Below are positions 47,201 to 57,945 of a stretch of DNA of 64,000 nt, one piece after another. The stretch comes from Sphagnum compactum (Eukaryota > Bryophyta > Sphagnopsida > Sphagnales), in contig OZ234493.1 in assembly GCA_965153455.1 (NCBI GenBank), positions 2,170,001-2,234,000 of the forward strand, written 5' to 3'. The notes beneath the pieces are model-generated. The model was not told where the DNA came from. It did no database searches and saw nothing but the letters and a program-made list of their open reading frames with translations. Within the stretch, counting starts at the first letter, position 1; every line of letters starts with the position of its first letter. The translations under genes and the position numbers were made by a program.

Positions 47201-48428
47201 TTGGCTGCTGCATTTGATACTAGGATGTCAATTTGCCCATATTTCTGCAAAGATCCAGAAAAAAGACTCCTGCTTCTTTAACTTTTGCATTTCCTTCCCT
47301 TTCCAGCATCTGATTTCAGATATCAATGTCCTCACAGAGGTTGCCTTCATGGTTCAGGTTCCAAGATCAGGGCTTAAAGTCCATGTATACCATCATTGAA
47401 AATACCTTGAGGGGCTTGAAGTGAGAAACTAGCCTCTTGTGCTTACACACCATTATTGCTCAGCCAAAACTGCCATTGGGCCACCTTCAAATTCCTCTAC
47501 TTTGGGGACAGAGACTTCACATACAGGGAATAGAGATGTGGCTACACATTCAACAATCAGCAAACCAGCATTGATGGCCTGCAGCAGACAGACTCCATAA
47601 CAAACAATTTGGGCAAAATGATAGGGTTTAGGGTTTAGGTGTCAAGTGAAATGTGATGTGTGTAATACGCTCTGCTGGAGTTTATTACATCCTTCCAACT
47701 TTGGATATTCTCTTGTGCAAGTGTCAGGACAAGGTGAAGAAGCAAAGCAAGGAGTAAAATAGGAAGTTTCCAGATTCTGACATCAATGGTGCTTTTTATG
47801 AGGTTTGCCCTTTGATCTGCAAAAGAGACATGGCAGGCCAAGCCAAACACATCAAGACCCTCAGCTTTCAACTTTGCCACAGCCTCATCCACATTTTTCT
47901 GCAAGAGGTAAACAACACCAAGAACACAGAAAATTACCATCAACCCACCACAGTTCATTCTCATGCTCAACTGAATATTAGTTATCATTCCAAAGTCGAG
48001 AGGCATGTGCCCTAGAGACACAGAAACCGCAGACCCTAAAGTGTGAAGAAAAGTCTCTAGTAATAAGGAACAAGAAGAGAGCCATGCAAGACAATACATT
48101 ACCATCATCCACAGTTCTATTCTCATCATGCTCACCTAATTGAGATGTCATTCCCAAGGCCTAAAGACATCTGCACTAGAGACACAGAAACTGCAAACCC
48201 TAGAGACATCTGCCCTAGAGACAGAGAGACAGCAAACCCTAGAGAGCGGAAGGAAGATTTTTCCTTTTTGGGGGGAACTAACCTACCTACCTGCTTGCGG
48301 GAGGAAATGACGACCGCGGCCCCTTCAAGCGCAAAACGGCGAGCAATAGCGAAGCCGATTCCTTGCGTGGACGCGGTGATAACTGCCACCTTCCCTTCCA
48401 ACCTCCTCGGAAGAACTGCACTTACCAT
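44299..48428 (-). CDS. IBR1: Short-chain dehydrogenase/reductase, IBR1/SDRA/DHRS4 type, peroxisomal
   Basis: Six minus-strand exons in order: 48428-48291, 47898-47782, 47244-47110, 46989-46861, 46238-46137 and 44448-44299. All are in phase 0 and give 256 aa, matching the usual length of about 254. The Rossmann start is [20 protein letters not shown] (TxxxQGIG cofactor loop), followed by VISSRK. NAAA lies in [13 protein letters not shown]. The catalytic Ser is in FVTSIAAF, and Tyr/Lys are in [12 protein letters not shown] (YxxxK). The C-terminal part contains [14 protein letters not shown] and [20 protein letters not shown]. The last residues are SRL, a type-1 peroxisomal signal. In Arabidopsis the closest kind of protein, IBR1, acts in peroxisomal conversion of indole-3-butyric acid to auxin; animal DHRS4 reduces carbonyls and retinoids. 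The substrate here is not provable. The last intron (1.69 kb) holds a Penelope-like RT fragment. The donor of exon 2 (GTCAGA) is weak but required by frame. Confidence 0.93.
45189..45509 (-). mobile_element. Penelope-like element reverse transcriptase fragment within an SDR intron
   Basis: The minus-strand frame of 106 codons contains [20 protein letters not shown], preceded by a helical [14 protein letters not shown] segment. The combination (T/S)[10 protein letters not shown] is the hallmark of the first catalytic Asp motif in Penelope-like reverse transcriptases. The later box (usually GIPMG and the second Asp pair) and any GIY-YIG endonuclease are not found nearby, so this is a truncated relic. 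The frame at 45487-45705 directly upstream overlaps it in another frame and may be a shifted part of the same relic. It lies in the same orientation as the host gene, between exons 5 and 6. Confidence 0.6.
47622..47638 (+). repeat. Short telomere-type motif (TAGGGTTTAGGGTTTAG)
   Basis: Two TTTAGGG units inside an SDR intron, between exon 2 (ends at 47782) and exon 3 (starts at 47244). Confidence 0.7.
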
Positions 48429-48650
48429 CTCTCTTCTCACTCCAACTAAAAAAGCAGAAAATCAGAGCAAAGAAACAAAGATTTTTTTTGTAACAAAAAA
48501 CGGATTTCTCCTGTATCGTCGGCTTCCTTCACCGCCGTGTTTTAGTGCACCACAAATCCATCGCAAAAACTGCGCAATTGGTTCGTCTCTTGCGGAGAGG
48601 AACGACGAAGACTAAGAAGACTCGTGTGCTCCTGAAACCCTAAACCCTAT
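48429..48650 (-). promoter_or_regulatory. Probable promoter/leader of the SDR gene
   Basis: This lies upstream of the minus-strand start at 48428. It carries a telobox AAACCCTAAACCCT near 48634-48648 and CG-containing sequence at 48510-48610, which is less AT-rich than the flanks. Teloboxes are common in plant promoters. The plus-strand frame 48145-48615 is antisense to SDR exon 1 and its leader. Confidence 0.35.
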
Positions 48651-49480
48651 TTCATCCAAACCGCAGCTCTTTTGGATGACATTTGCGCTTTCGTGGGGAG
48701 TTGTTTTGGTTCCTCCTATTGTAGCTCGTTTGGATGAAATTTTGTGCTTTCTAGGAGTTTTTCCAACTGTAGCTCATTTTGGATGAAATTTTGTAAAGAA
48801 AATAAAGTGCATATTTCATCCAAAGAAATACATGCTTTTTATGGGTTTTCTTAATTCTTCTTTTGAATGAAATTTGTGCAGAAAATGAAGTGCATATTTC
48901 ATCCAGAAAAATAGGTGCTTTCTAGGGGTTCTCTTAATTCCTCTTTTGGATGAAATTTGTGCCTTCTAGGGGTTTTTGTTTCTTCCTCCAACTATCGCTC
49001 TTTTTGGATGAAATTTGTGCTTAAAAGGGGTTTTTTTGGGGTTCCTGCAACTCTATCTCTTTTGGATGAAATTTGTGCCAAAAATGAACTGCATATTTCA
49101 TCAAAATCGTAGGTCTTTTGAATGAAAGTAGTGTTTTTTAGGCGTTTTTTTAATCCCCCAATTGTAGCTCTTTTGGATGAAATTTATTTTTAAAATGAAA
49201 ATGCACATTTCATCTACCACAACTTTTTTGGATGACATTTGTGTAAAAAATAAATTTGCACATTTCATCCAAATCACAATTCTTTTGGATGATCTTTTTT
49301 GTTTTTTAGGGTTTTGTTTTCCTTCCAACTCTTGCACTTTTGGAATTACACTTGTGCTTTCTAGGGGTTTTTTTTGTTCATTCCAACTGTAATTCTTTTG
49401 AATGAAAATTGTGCTTTCTAGTGGTCTTTTTTTTCCTTCAACTGCAAATCTTTATGAATGACATTTGACTCTTTTAGAGC
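48650..49480 (+). repeat. Tandem array of about 14 units built on TTTTGGATGAAATTTGTGC
   Basis: The core (C/T)TTTTGGATGAAATTTGTGC recurs near 48670, 48730, 48780, 48856, 48948, 49005, 49062, 49119, 49174, 49222, 49284, 49340, 49399 and 49454. Spacers contain TTTCTAGGGGTTTTT, TTCCTCCAACTGTAGCTC and GCATATTTCATCCAAA. Period is about 55-60 bp, sometimes longer. The same units in the same orientation form the array at 62250-62930. Open frames on both strands here come from the array. Confidence 0.88.
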
Positions 49481-52400
49481 ATTTTAATCCTCAAATTGCC
49501 ACTCTTTTTCCACTTGTTAATTGCCCTTTCCACTTGATTTTCTCCATCAATGTTGTTTAGATTTGTGAGGTTTTTTTTTTTCTTGACTTCAACACAAACC
49601 ATCACTTCAATGTGCTCCTAGTTTGGTTGTTGAGGCTTCTTGGATTGTTGGTCAATAGAATATGCACTTTGCGCTTTCTTACCTTTATCTTTAGTTTTAT
49701 CTCTTGCCTAAATTTGTTTCTTCATCATAGATAGATGTATTGCTAGAAAAAAACACCTAGAAAAGAAAGAACATGATTCTCTTCTACTTTTGATTTGTTT
49801 TTAATAACATTAATAATGTTCATCTCATTTGTGTCATGTATTTTTTTCCAAGTTTTGTTGATCAAGAATTGTTGTTGCGGCACCAACTTGAACAACAATA
49901 AAGATTGAAATAACAACGTTGTTATTCATTCAAAACAATTGTTGAAGTTCCTTGTATATCCAATGTTTTGAATGTTGTTGAAATTCCTTTGATCAAAAAC
50001 TAATGCAAGGATCTTTGAATGTTCCAAAATCCTTCTAGTCTTGAGATTCTTCCTCATAAGTGTCGCAGATTATGGTTCCAAAAAACTGCATGGTTTCTTG
50101 ATCAAGATTTATGTGAGTAGCAAAGAAGAACAACTATGAATATCAGACTTTTCTTTAGTTGACAATAGTTTTCAACGAGCTCCACTTCAAGCAACAATCC
50201 ATCAATCTTCACACCGAACAAAGTTATTCAACAAGTTCTTAGAATAGAAGAAAAGGTGTAATAGATAGGGAAAAAGATAAAATAGGAGAAGAACGTAAGG
50301 GTGTTTTGAGTGGAGGGGAACATGGAGGGTAAAGGAGGGGAACGAGATTTACTTGTAAAGATTCATTGCACTAAGTTAACACCCCCTTTTGGGGGGTGCT
50401 AGCTAATATTGTATTTTTGGAAACAAAATCATCAATTTTGAAGATTTAATGTTAATTTAGTTTTTTCTTAACTTCCACTTAACATCAAGCTAACATTGGT
50501 TACCACATAGGACGACATATAAGATTTAATGTTAGCTAGCATTTCATATGTGAATCGTAGGATAAACTTGTCCAAGTTAACATCAAGTTGAGTGCAGGTT
50601 TGAGCCTAGCATAAGTATATGATCTTCAAGTGCCACATCCGCAATTTTAGTGAACACCCTAGGTTCGTTTATAATTGTTCTGGCTACTTTGTAGTAACCT
50701 AGTAGTGAAATGCGATCTTCACTCATTCAATATAACAAGGATGGGTTTGGTTGACTTGTGGATTGATTGGGAATAAATAACATCCATGATTGAGGTTGAG
50801 GTGGAGATTAATGTTGACATTTTAGCTATTAAAGGTGTCAAGACTTCGATGAGCCTGTTTCTAGTGGAAATTTTTAGTTCTTCCTTTCACATGTGAGTCT
50901 CTTTATCCAAAGCTTTCATTTGAGAAAGGCCTCCACCTTTGTAGTGGGTTTTTATACTATCCTTCTTCCCTTATAATTGTTAGGCTTGGGTATTGCAAAT
51001 TGGATAAATATTTCTTAGATAAAAAGGCCATTGGGATATTGAATTATAGTTATAGTGTAAAAACAAATTGATTGATTATTAGCACACCATTGAATTGTTT
51101 AGAGTTTAAGGTTCATACTCATCTCTAATAGCATGTTGGATGGGTATCTATATGAAGGCAGGAATGGGTGTCAAGTCACCAATGAAGTCAGAGTTTCATT
51201 ACAAAAAATTGCAACAATTACTCAAATGATCTAGTGTTTTTTCCTTACCCAAATTTAACAAGTTGGTTGGTTAAATTAACTGTGTTGGCCATTTCATTCC
51301 TCCACCAGCACACACACATGAAAATTAGGCAGCCTCACATTTGCTGTCATGTGAACCAAGACTCCATAAGGAATCAATGTGAACATCAACACCCACTTTG
51401 TGAGTTTGGAATCTCAAATTTCCTCCATAAATTCCACTATAGGTTTTGCTCAGTTTTTAGTCTTTTACATTGGAAACACTAAACATAAAACACATCTCAC
51501 ACTAAAATCTAGAAATTCATAGTTATATAATTTAACGAAAACACATTTTCATCAAATTTAAAAATTCAAGAAGCACATTTAAATTGAATCACTTAGTAAC
51601 AAGACAATTGTGTTCACATATATGTATACTAAGAAAAACTAATGCAAATACTTTGTGATTCAATTGCTGAATTTTATGTGTAGATCCATTAAATGTGGAC
51701 ATGCGTATGTTCCAACTTCTTTCCTTAGTGTTGGCAATTTTTTTGAAGTTAAAATTGTTTCAATAACATGATCTAATGTAATGGCAGTATCCACATGCCC
51801 CAAGAAAGCAGTACCTTGCAGCTCAATTGGCAACAAATTCTTCAAAGAAGTAGAATATATAATTTAATAATCCAATAGAGCTTCAAACATGTTTGTTGAT
51901 GTGCAAGGAAATAGAAACTAAATTCTCTCAAGCAAACGTGTAAGAATAGGAGAACTCTAGGTACTAACGTCAAGGTTGAGGTTAAATTTATGTTGCAAGT
52001 GTCTTGCAAAGCAAAACTTGACAATTTTGCCCTAACTTGGGCGCCCAATGTTGTTGAAGATTAAAACATCCACCTCCATTGAAATACACCCTGCCAACAT
52101 CTTCTTTCCCAACTCATGTGCAAACTTCCATTTGATTTTGTTAGGGTACTCCTTCTCTCACAAGAAGAAATCTTTTCCTTTTTCAGTACCCAAATTTACT
52201 AGGTTTTAATCAAATGGGATAAAAATGACTAATATGCAACATGTGTGGTTTTAATTTTTTTCCAATTTTGTCGAAAAAAAGTTTTGACATCATTAGCCAT
52301 GATGTACATGTTCATATATTACGCATTTGTACAAAATACATTGATGCATTCATCAAGGTTTGAACCCAAGACCTTATGAAAAAAACAACATAATTTTCAC

Positions 52401-52890
52401 TACCAAACCATTTCAATATTTTATTAATAAAAAAGGAAAAAATAACTTTATTATGTTTAGCACGGAATTGTTTAAGAAATTCAAACTTTAACATACATTT
52501 TTTTTTTTCAATATTTATTCAAATGTTACAAATGAAATATAATCTAAAAGCTTATTCAAGAATGTGTTCAAAATATATATTATGATTATAAAATATCAAA
52601 TATCAAATGTTAAAAAATCACTCGAAATATCATGTCATCAATGAATTTACAAAAAAAAATTTGTTTAAATTTCCCTACAATCTTTGTGATTCAATGTGAA
52701 TTAATTTCTACGGGCTTTGGTGTGGCATCATGAACAAATTCGTAATAATAAACTTGTCCATTATGCCTAAAACATTAGGGGAAAATATTTTTAAAAATTT
52801 ATGTAAATGTAAAAAAAATCAATTAGAAAAATTATAATTTAGTAGTCTACATGCATCCTAGACTTGGCATGCATGAAAATTTGACCTAAT
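49481..52890. other. Intergenic, no gene seen
   Basis: AT-rich sequence without a supported product. A small palindrome ACCCCCTTTTGGGGGGT lies at about 50381-50398, and inverted GCTAGCTAA(T/C)ATT blocks at about 50399-50411 and 50529-50543 hint at a small foldback remnant. Confidence 0.35.
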
Positions 52891-52894
52891 CGTT

Positions 52895-53560
52895 AACCCA
52901 CTCAAATATAAACGTGAAACTTGCCTAACTTTTATACATCTATTTCAAAAACTTATGGTGAGTGCAAAATGTAATTTGTGAATAATGGATTTAACACATT
53001 CAAAGTGAACGATTCAATTCATGTACAAATGTTGATAACTCAAAAGATATGAAAAATTCACTAACATGTTCAAGTATAAATGTGAGGCATTAAATTGTTG
53101 TGTATGTTTCAATATATAATAATAAATGAAATATGCAACATTTGAATAATGGTTTTAATAAGTTCAAAGTGGATGATTCAACTTATGTAAAAATGTTGAT
53201 AATTTAAAAAAATGTGAAAAATTTCACTAAACCGTTTAAGTATAATTGCAAAGCATTCAATTGCATATGTTTCAATATATTTTCATATGTGCAAGATGCA
53301 ATTTGTGAGTAACGATTTTAACATATTAAAAGTTAATGGTTTAACTCATGTACACATGTTGATAACTAAAGAAATGTGAAAAAAATCACTAATTTAATTT
53401 AATATAAATGTGAGGTCTTAAATTCTTACATGTGTTTTAGTAAATTATGGTAAGTATAAAATGAACTTATGAGTAATGGTTTTAACATGTTGAAAGTTAA
53501 TGGTTCAACTCATGTACCATGTTGATAGTTGAAAAGATGTCAAAAAAATCACAAACCCAT
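52895..53560 (+). repeat. Four diverged tandem units of about 164 bp
   Basis: The phrase GAATAATGG(A/T)TTTAA(C/T)A.. begins near 52978, 53143, 53307 and 53471. Each is followed by ATGTTGATAA(C/T)T, GTGAAAAA(T)TCACTAA and (A)GTATAAATGTGAGGC. Copies are clearly related but differ by many substitutions. Confidence 0.75.
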
Positions 53561-54521
53561 TATAATTCATTGTGTATATAAAGTTAATGGCTATTTCAAT
53601 TTCCACATCAGTAATTTGAAATTATTAAAGATGAAATATGGTTCAAATTATACTCATAACTGAACAAGATAGTGAACATAACAACTATGAACAATATTGA
53701 CGATTAACTAGTGCAACAAACCATTTACAAACTTAAAATGGTCAAATGAATCAAATCAAACAATAGTCGCAATGTTTGGGAATGAAAAAGGACAGATCTA
53801 TGAATATCACACTACCATCTTCATTAGAGGGAAATCGAGTCAATTATCCATGTTGAGATTTGGGGTAAAAAGAAATTCTAGTTAAATCAACATTTGTATA
53901 AGTTTTTCAATTTTCCAAGAAAAAATGCCAGATTTAAAAAAATAGTGTGGTGTTATGTTTCATGTGTCTGCACATAATTATAATCTTTCACATCCTTGCA
54001 CTTGAAAGAATTTTCCTTTGACATTGTTTTCAACATTTTTAGTAGGGTTGTTGTAATCGACAATGTTGTAATCATTGCCAATCATAGGTTGGGTTTGGAG
54101 AATTATGATTAAGGCAAGTCATCTTAATAACATCTGGCTCCATCTTTGATTCAAGTCTCACAACAACCCATGTCAAAAAGTATTAACACAAAATGGAACT
54201 TCCATAAGAAACATCCAAGTTCTTAAATGCCACGTTCACAATTTTCCATGTAAAACAACAATTTGCCTTTATAGGGGGTTGGATCACAACAGTGAGTTGG
54301 ATGTTTTATAGCTAGTTGGGTTCCTTTGACCATGGTAACCTCAATTTATTAACTTTTAGCTTTATTTTCCATGTTTTTTCAGGAAAATTTTAGATTGAGT
54401 ATTGGCTATCAACGTCATTCGAATAACATACCGCTATAGTTGCAATTTGATGAGGCCTTTTCTTCTTCAAAATAAGTCATGTCTTCATGATGGAAATCAA
54501 AATTTTGGAAATAAGTGAATT

Positions 54522-55411
54522 CTAACAAAAAAATGGTGTATCCTTCATGAAACATGGCGAATATTTTAGCGTCACAAAGAATGAATGGCCATCAATAGCA
54601 ATATTCAAAGAATCAAGGGACCCTAATATGTGCTCCAAAAACATGTATCCACTATCAATCAAAAGATGTGGGTTGAATTCCAATACATGTTTGAGATCTT
54701 GTTGCATGGTGACACATGTCTTAAATGTAGAAACTACTGAAACTATAGGAGTAGGGTTCACAATTAGTGACTTCAACACAACATTTTGATGCTCATAAAC
54801 CTCAACAACAACTTTGGAAGATCTTGCGCCTTGCAACTGCAGGCAAGTTCTATGGCACGAATAAGAAATTTCAAGGGATCTACAAAATGAAAGCCTTTGA
54901 GAACATTGTCAAAGCCAAAAAAAAGGTTATAAATTCTTGTTTGATTTTCCTCAAAAACCCAATAAGCTATAAGCTTTGTTGTCAAGCTCAAAGCCTCTAA
55001 ATTCCATGTTAGTGGAAATACACCTACATATATTTGACTGGAGCTGTAGTCAAAAGCCTTAGGTCTAGTGATTGATACCAATGGCGAACAATATGATACA
55101 CATTCCAAAATGTTTTTGGTTCCAATGTCTCACATCATTAACAAATTTTTTTCCTTATTAACACAATGGTGGAATTTAGAAGTTTATGTGAATTCGCATG
55201 AACTTATAAATGCCAAGTTCAAATATTTACAAATCTCACCATTAATATTTAAACATACCTCAAACCATATCTTCTGGAATTTGATGATACGACATTCAAA
55301 AGAGGTACAAAAGACAATTGCAAAAGTCATATGATAGTTCAAATAAAATTTTATATAAATTTGGGGGTGATATTGATCCATAGAGGTCCTTCTATCATGT
55401 GCAATAAACAT
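54522..55411 (-). pseudogene. Unrecognised coding-like relic
   Basis: Three successive minus-strand frames (55411-55184, 55108-54773, 54836-54522) read with protein-like composition over 0.9 kb. They include FEENQTRIYNLFFGFDNVLK, DPLKFLIRAIELAC and, further on, HNVVLKSLIVNPTPIVSVVS-like text and a run around FNPHLLIDSGYMFLEH. The switch between frames and internal stops indicates a broken gene or a decayed element ORF. I do not recognise the family. The second and third segments overlap at 54773-54836, consistent with a frameshift or an intron. Confidence 0.35.
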
Positions 55412-55820
55412 TGATTTAATTAAGATCTTGCCTTTCGCTCATTTTTTTCCATCTTGAATTTTAGTTTAAGAGCTTGATTAATGTATTTTTGATGGCAAGG
55501 TGCATGAAGGGTTTTACAAAATATTCCATGCTTTTACCCCAAAATAGGTGTAAAATACATGTAATGTATCACATTACTTTGGTTTTGATGAACACACATT
55601 TGACACATAACCTTACAACCTGGCCTTGTTCACCTTTGTGGGCATGTCTTGTTTGCAATGTGTTTTCATGGTATGAACAAATAGTTTGGTTAATGCACAT
55701 TTCACAATTTCATGTTTTTTTTAATCATGTTTTAGTAAATAGTTGGAAATCTCTTAATCTTGTTTAGTTTTAATTTGTCATAATCAGCAATTATTGTGTT
55801 TGTGACATTAAATGTGTTTA
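55412..55820. other. Intergenic, no gene seen
   Basis: AT-rich spacer before the left arm of the large inverted repeat. The 97-codon frame at 55474-55767 is Met/His/Leu-rich and has no recognisable domain. Confidence 0.3.
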
Positions 55821-56630
55821 TGAAATAATATTCACATGTTTATATCAAATATGAATTTGTGGCTAAACACATGAAAAATGTTAATGGCTATGTGTTTCCC
55901 TAAATACTTAAAGGCAATATATTGTAGCCACCGTGGATGTGTTGGTGTATATCAATAAGATTTTTTTGGAATATTTTGTTACATGATTGAAATTCAAACC
56001 ATATTGATTTGCATTGCATTGAAAACATCAACTATACCAATAATTGACATATTTTGTGGAAATATATTTTTTCAAAAGATTGGATTCAACAACCTAATAT
56101 GATATTTCGAATTTTTTGAAAATTCAAAAAGGTGAGGTCATTTTTTTTTAATTTAAAAATTCCAACTTCCTATCTTGAGAAATATTTAAAGCCAAACATT
56201 AGTTGCAAGTATGTACATTATAGATACTTTCTTACATTTAGATGTAAAAAAAACTAACTTGGTGGGATGTATTGGTATCCAACGTTTCATATGCAACTTT
56301 AGTCATATTACTTGTTGGTGGATTGTCTAAAAGGATTTTGGATGAAAATGTGCCCTAAAAAAACCACAGTTTCTTAAAAAGGAGTTTGCATATTTGAATG
56401 AAAATAATAACTAAAAAAGAATTCATTGTGAACTACATTGGATGAAATCATCAACTTGGTAGGATGTAACTTGACATCCAACATTTAATTTGTGAGATTC
56501 ACAAAATTAGAATCACATGTCCCCTTCAAAGCTTATTTAGAGAATTAAAAATCTCTTGGATGTAAAAGTAGGTTCCTAGAATGTCGTGGTGTCCAACAAT
56601 TTTATAGGGCATTAATTTAGGTGTCAAGTG
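55821..56630 (+). repeat. Left arm of a large imperfect inverted repeat
   Basis: From TGAAATAATATTCACATG at 55821 onward, this arm matches the reverse complement of 62940-64000. Shared blocks include GGCTAAACA.ATGAAAAAT, ATATTGTAGCCACC, GTGTTGGTGTATATCAATAA, ATATTGATTTGCATTGCATT, AACTATACCAATAATTGACA, ATTTAAAGCCAAA..TAGTTG, TTTTGGATGAAAATGTGCCC, CACATGTCCCC and TTGGATGTAAAAGTAG. The right arm carries about 230 extra bp in one place (near 63330-63560). Confidence 0.85.
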
Positions 56631-57490
56631 CCATGGATTATGTGAAAAGATTTGGATGAAATGTGTCCTACCTAGAAAGGGCACAATTTCATATAAAAAA
56701 AAATTGTGTGTGGAGGGGGAAAATACTTTTTAAAAAAAAAATCTTGATTAAAAAGAGCTACAAATGGATGGGAAAATGCCCTTTAGAAGCACAATTTCAT
56801 ATAAAGAAGAGTTGCATTTAATGGCAAAAAAAAACCCTTAGACAATGAAGAATTTTTCCAAAAAAGTTGAATGTGGATGAAAAATTGCCTTTGACAATTA
56901 TCATATTTTCATCCAAATTAGTTATATGTGTATAAAAATGCGCCCCTTGAAAAATGCACAATCTTAAAAAATTTTAAAAACTGAGAACTAGAAGAAAAAT
57001 ACCAATTTGCGATTTCAATTTGCAAGTATAAAATAGTTGCAATCAACATTTACAACTAAAATTGTTTTAGTTGCATAAGTGAAGTCGCACTCAACATGAC
57101 GTCACCAAAGGGACCATGGATGTTGTATACGGTCAACGTATACATGTTCATCCTTTGAGCATTTTAATAACATTTGCAAGTATCAAATATCCACACATTA
57201 TTTGCCGTATGTATTAAATTAAAGGAATTTAAAAACAATGATTTTAAATGTCGAAAAAATCCATGCCATCAAATTCCAATGACTTGTGATGGTGCCATTT
57301 GGTGATACCAAAATCCACCATGTGGCACTATGAGGAATTTTGGGCGAACTTTTTTATTATTCAAACATTGATTTTGGCCATCCATTATGAATTTTCATTT
57401 TAGATGGTCCTAGATTGTGACACATGGCATAATTGAAATCTACCACGTGGCATATAAAATTATATTTCGGAAAAAATCAAATGAATATTT
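56631..57490. repeat. Degenerate GATGAAA-type repeats and AT-rich spacer
   Basis: From about 56640 to 57000 the phrase GATG(A/G)AAA(A)TG.CC followed by GCACAATTTCAT recurs every 50-70 bp. It is loosely related to the GGATGAAATTTGTG array found beside the other arm. No coding signal is present. Confidence 0.45.
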
Positions 57491-57496
57491 ATTTGA

Positions 57497-57690
57497 ATAA
57501 GTAGGTAGGTAGGTTCATAAGTCTATGTAGGTAAGTAGGTAGGTGAATTTAGGTAGGTACGACATACTTACCTACCTAGGCTACATACTTACTTACCTAT
57601 TTCCATAAGTAATTAAAAATTTATGTATTTACTTATTTACCTACCTATCTACATAGGTAGGTAGAAAGGTAGGTGGGCTAAAAATTAGGC
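57497..57690. repeat. GTAG/CTAC palindromic simple-repeat cluster
   Basis: Runs of GTAGGTAGGTAGG at 57500-57560 are followed by inverted runs TACTTACCTACCTA at 57568-57590 and 57635-57650, then GTAGGTAG again. The block can fold on itself several ways. Confidence 0.7.
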
Positions 57691-57829
57691 ATATAAATAG
57701 TGTTACTTCATTTTATGTTTTACTTTTAGGGTTAAGCTTCTTTGAACTCATATCCCATGGCACATGTTATTAATGTGAAAACATAAAATAAGGCACCTTT
57801 GGTATATAATTTCCGAGATGAAAAAGGAG

Positions 57830-57912
57830 AACAAAACACATGGGTTAAATTTTCTAGTTGCACTTTAGTTATAAATTGAGTTGCAACTAGAAAATTCAAC
57901 CCATATGTTTTG
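57830..57912. repeat. 33-bp inverted repeat with 17-bp loop
   Basis: The left arm 57830-57862 (AACAAAACACATGGGTTAAA..) and right arm 57880-57912 pair at about 30 of 33 positions. Weaker similarity extends outward to about 57800 and 57945. It is probably a miniature foldback element. Confidence 0.7.
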
Positions 57913-57945
57913 TGCTTGTTTTGTATTTTGTAAATTATATAACGA

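Noticed and set aside
48145-48615. 156-codon plus-strand frame
   Set aside because: It is antisense to SDR exon 1 and its first intron. The minus-strand Rossmann motif is decisive.
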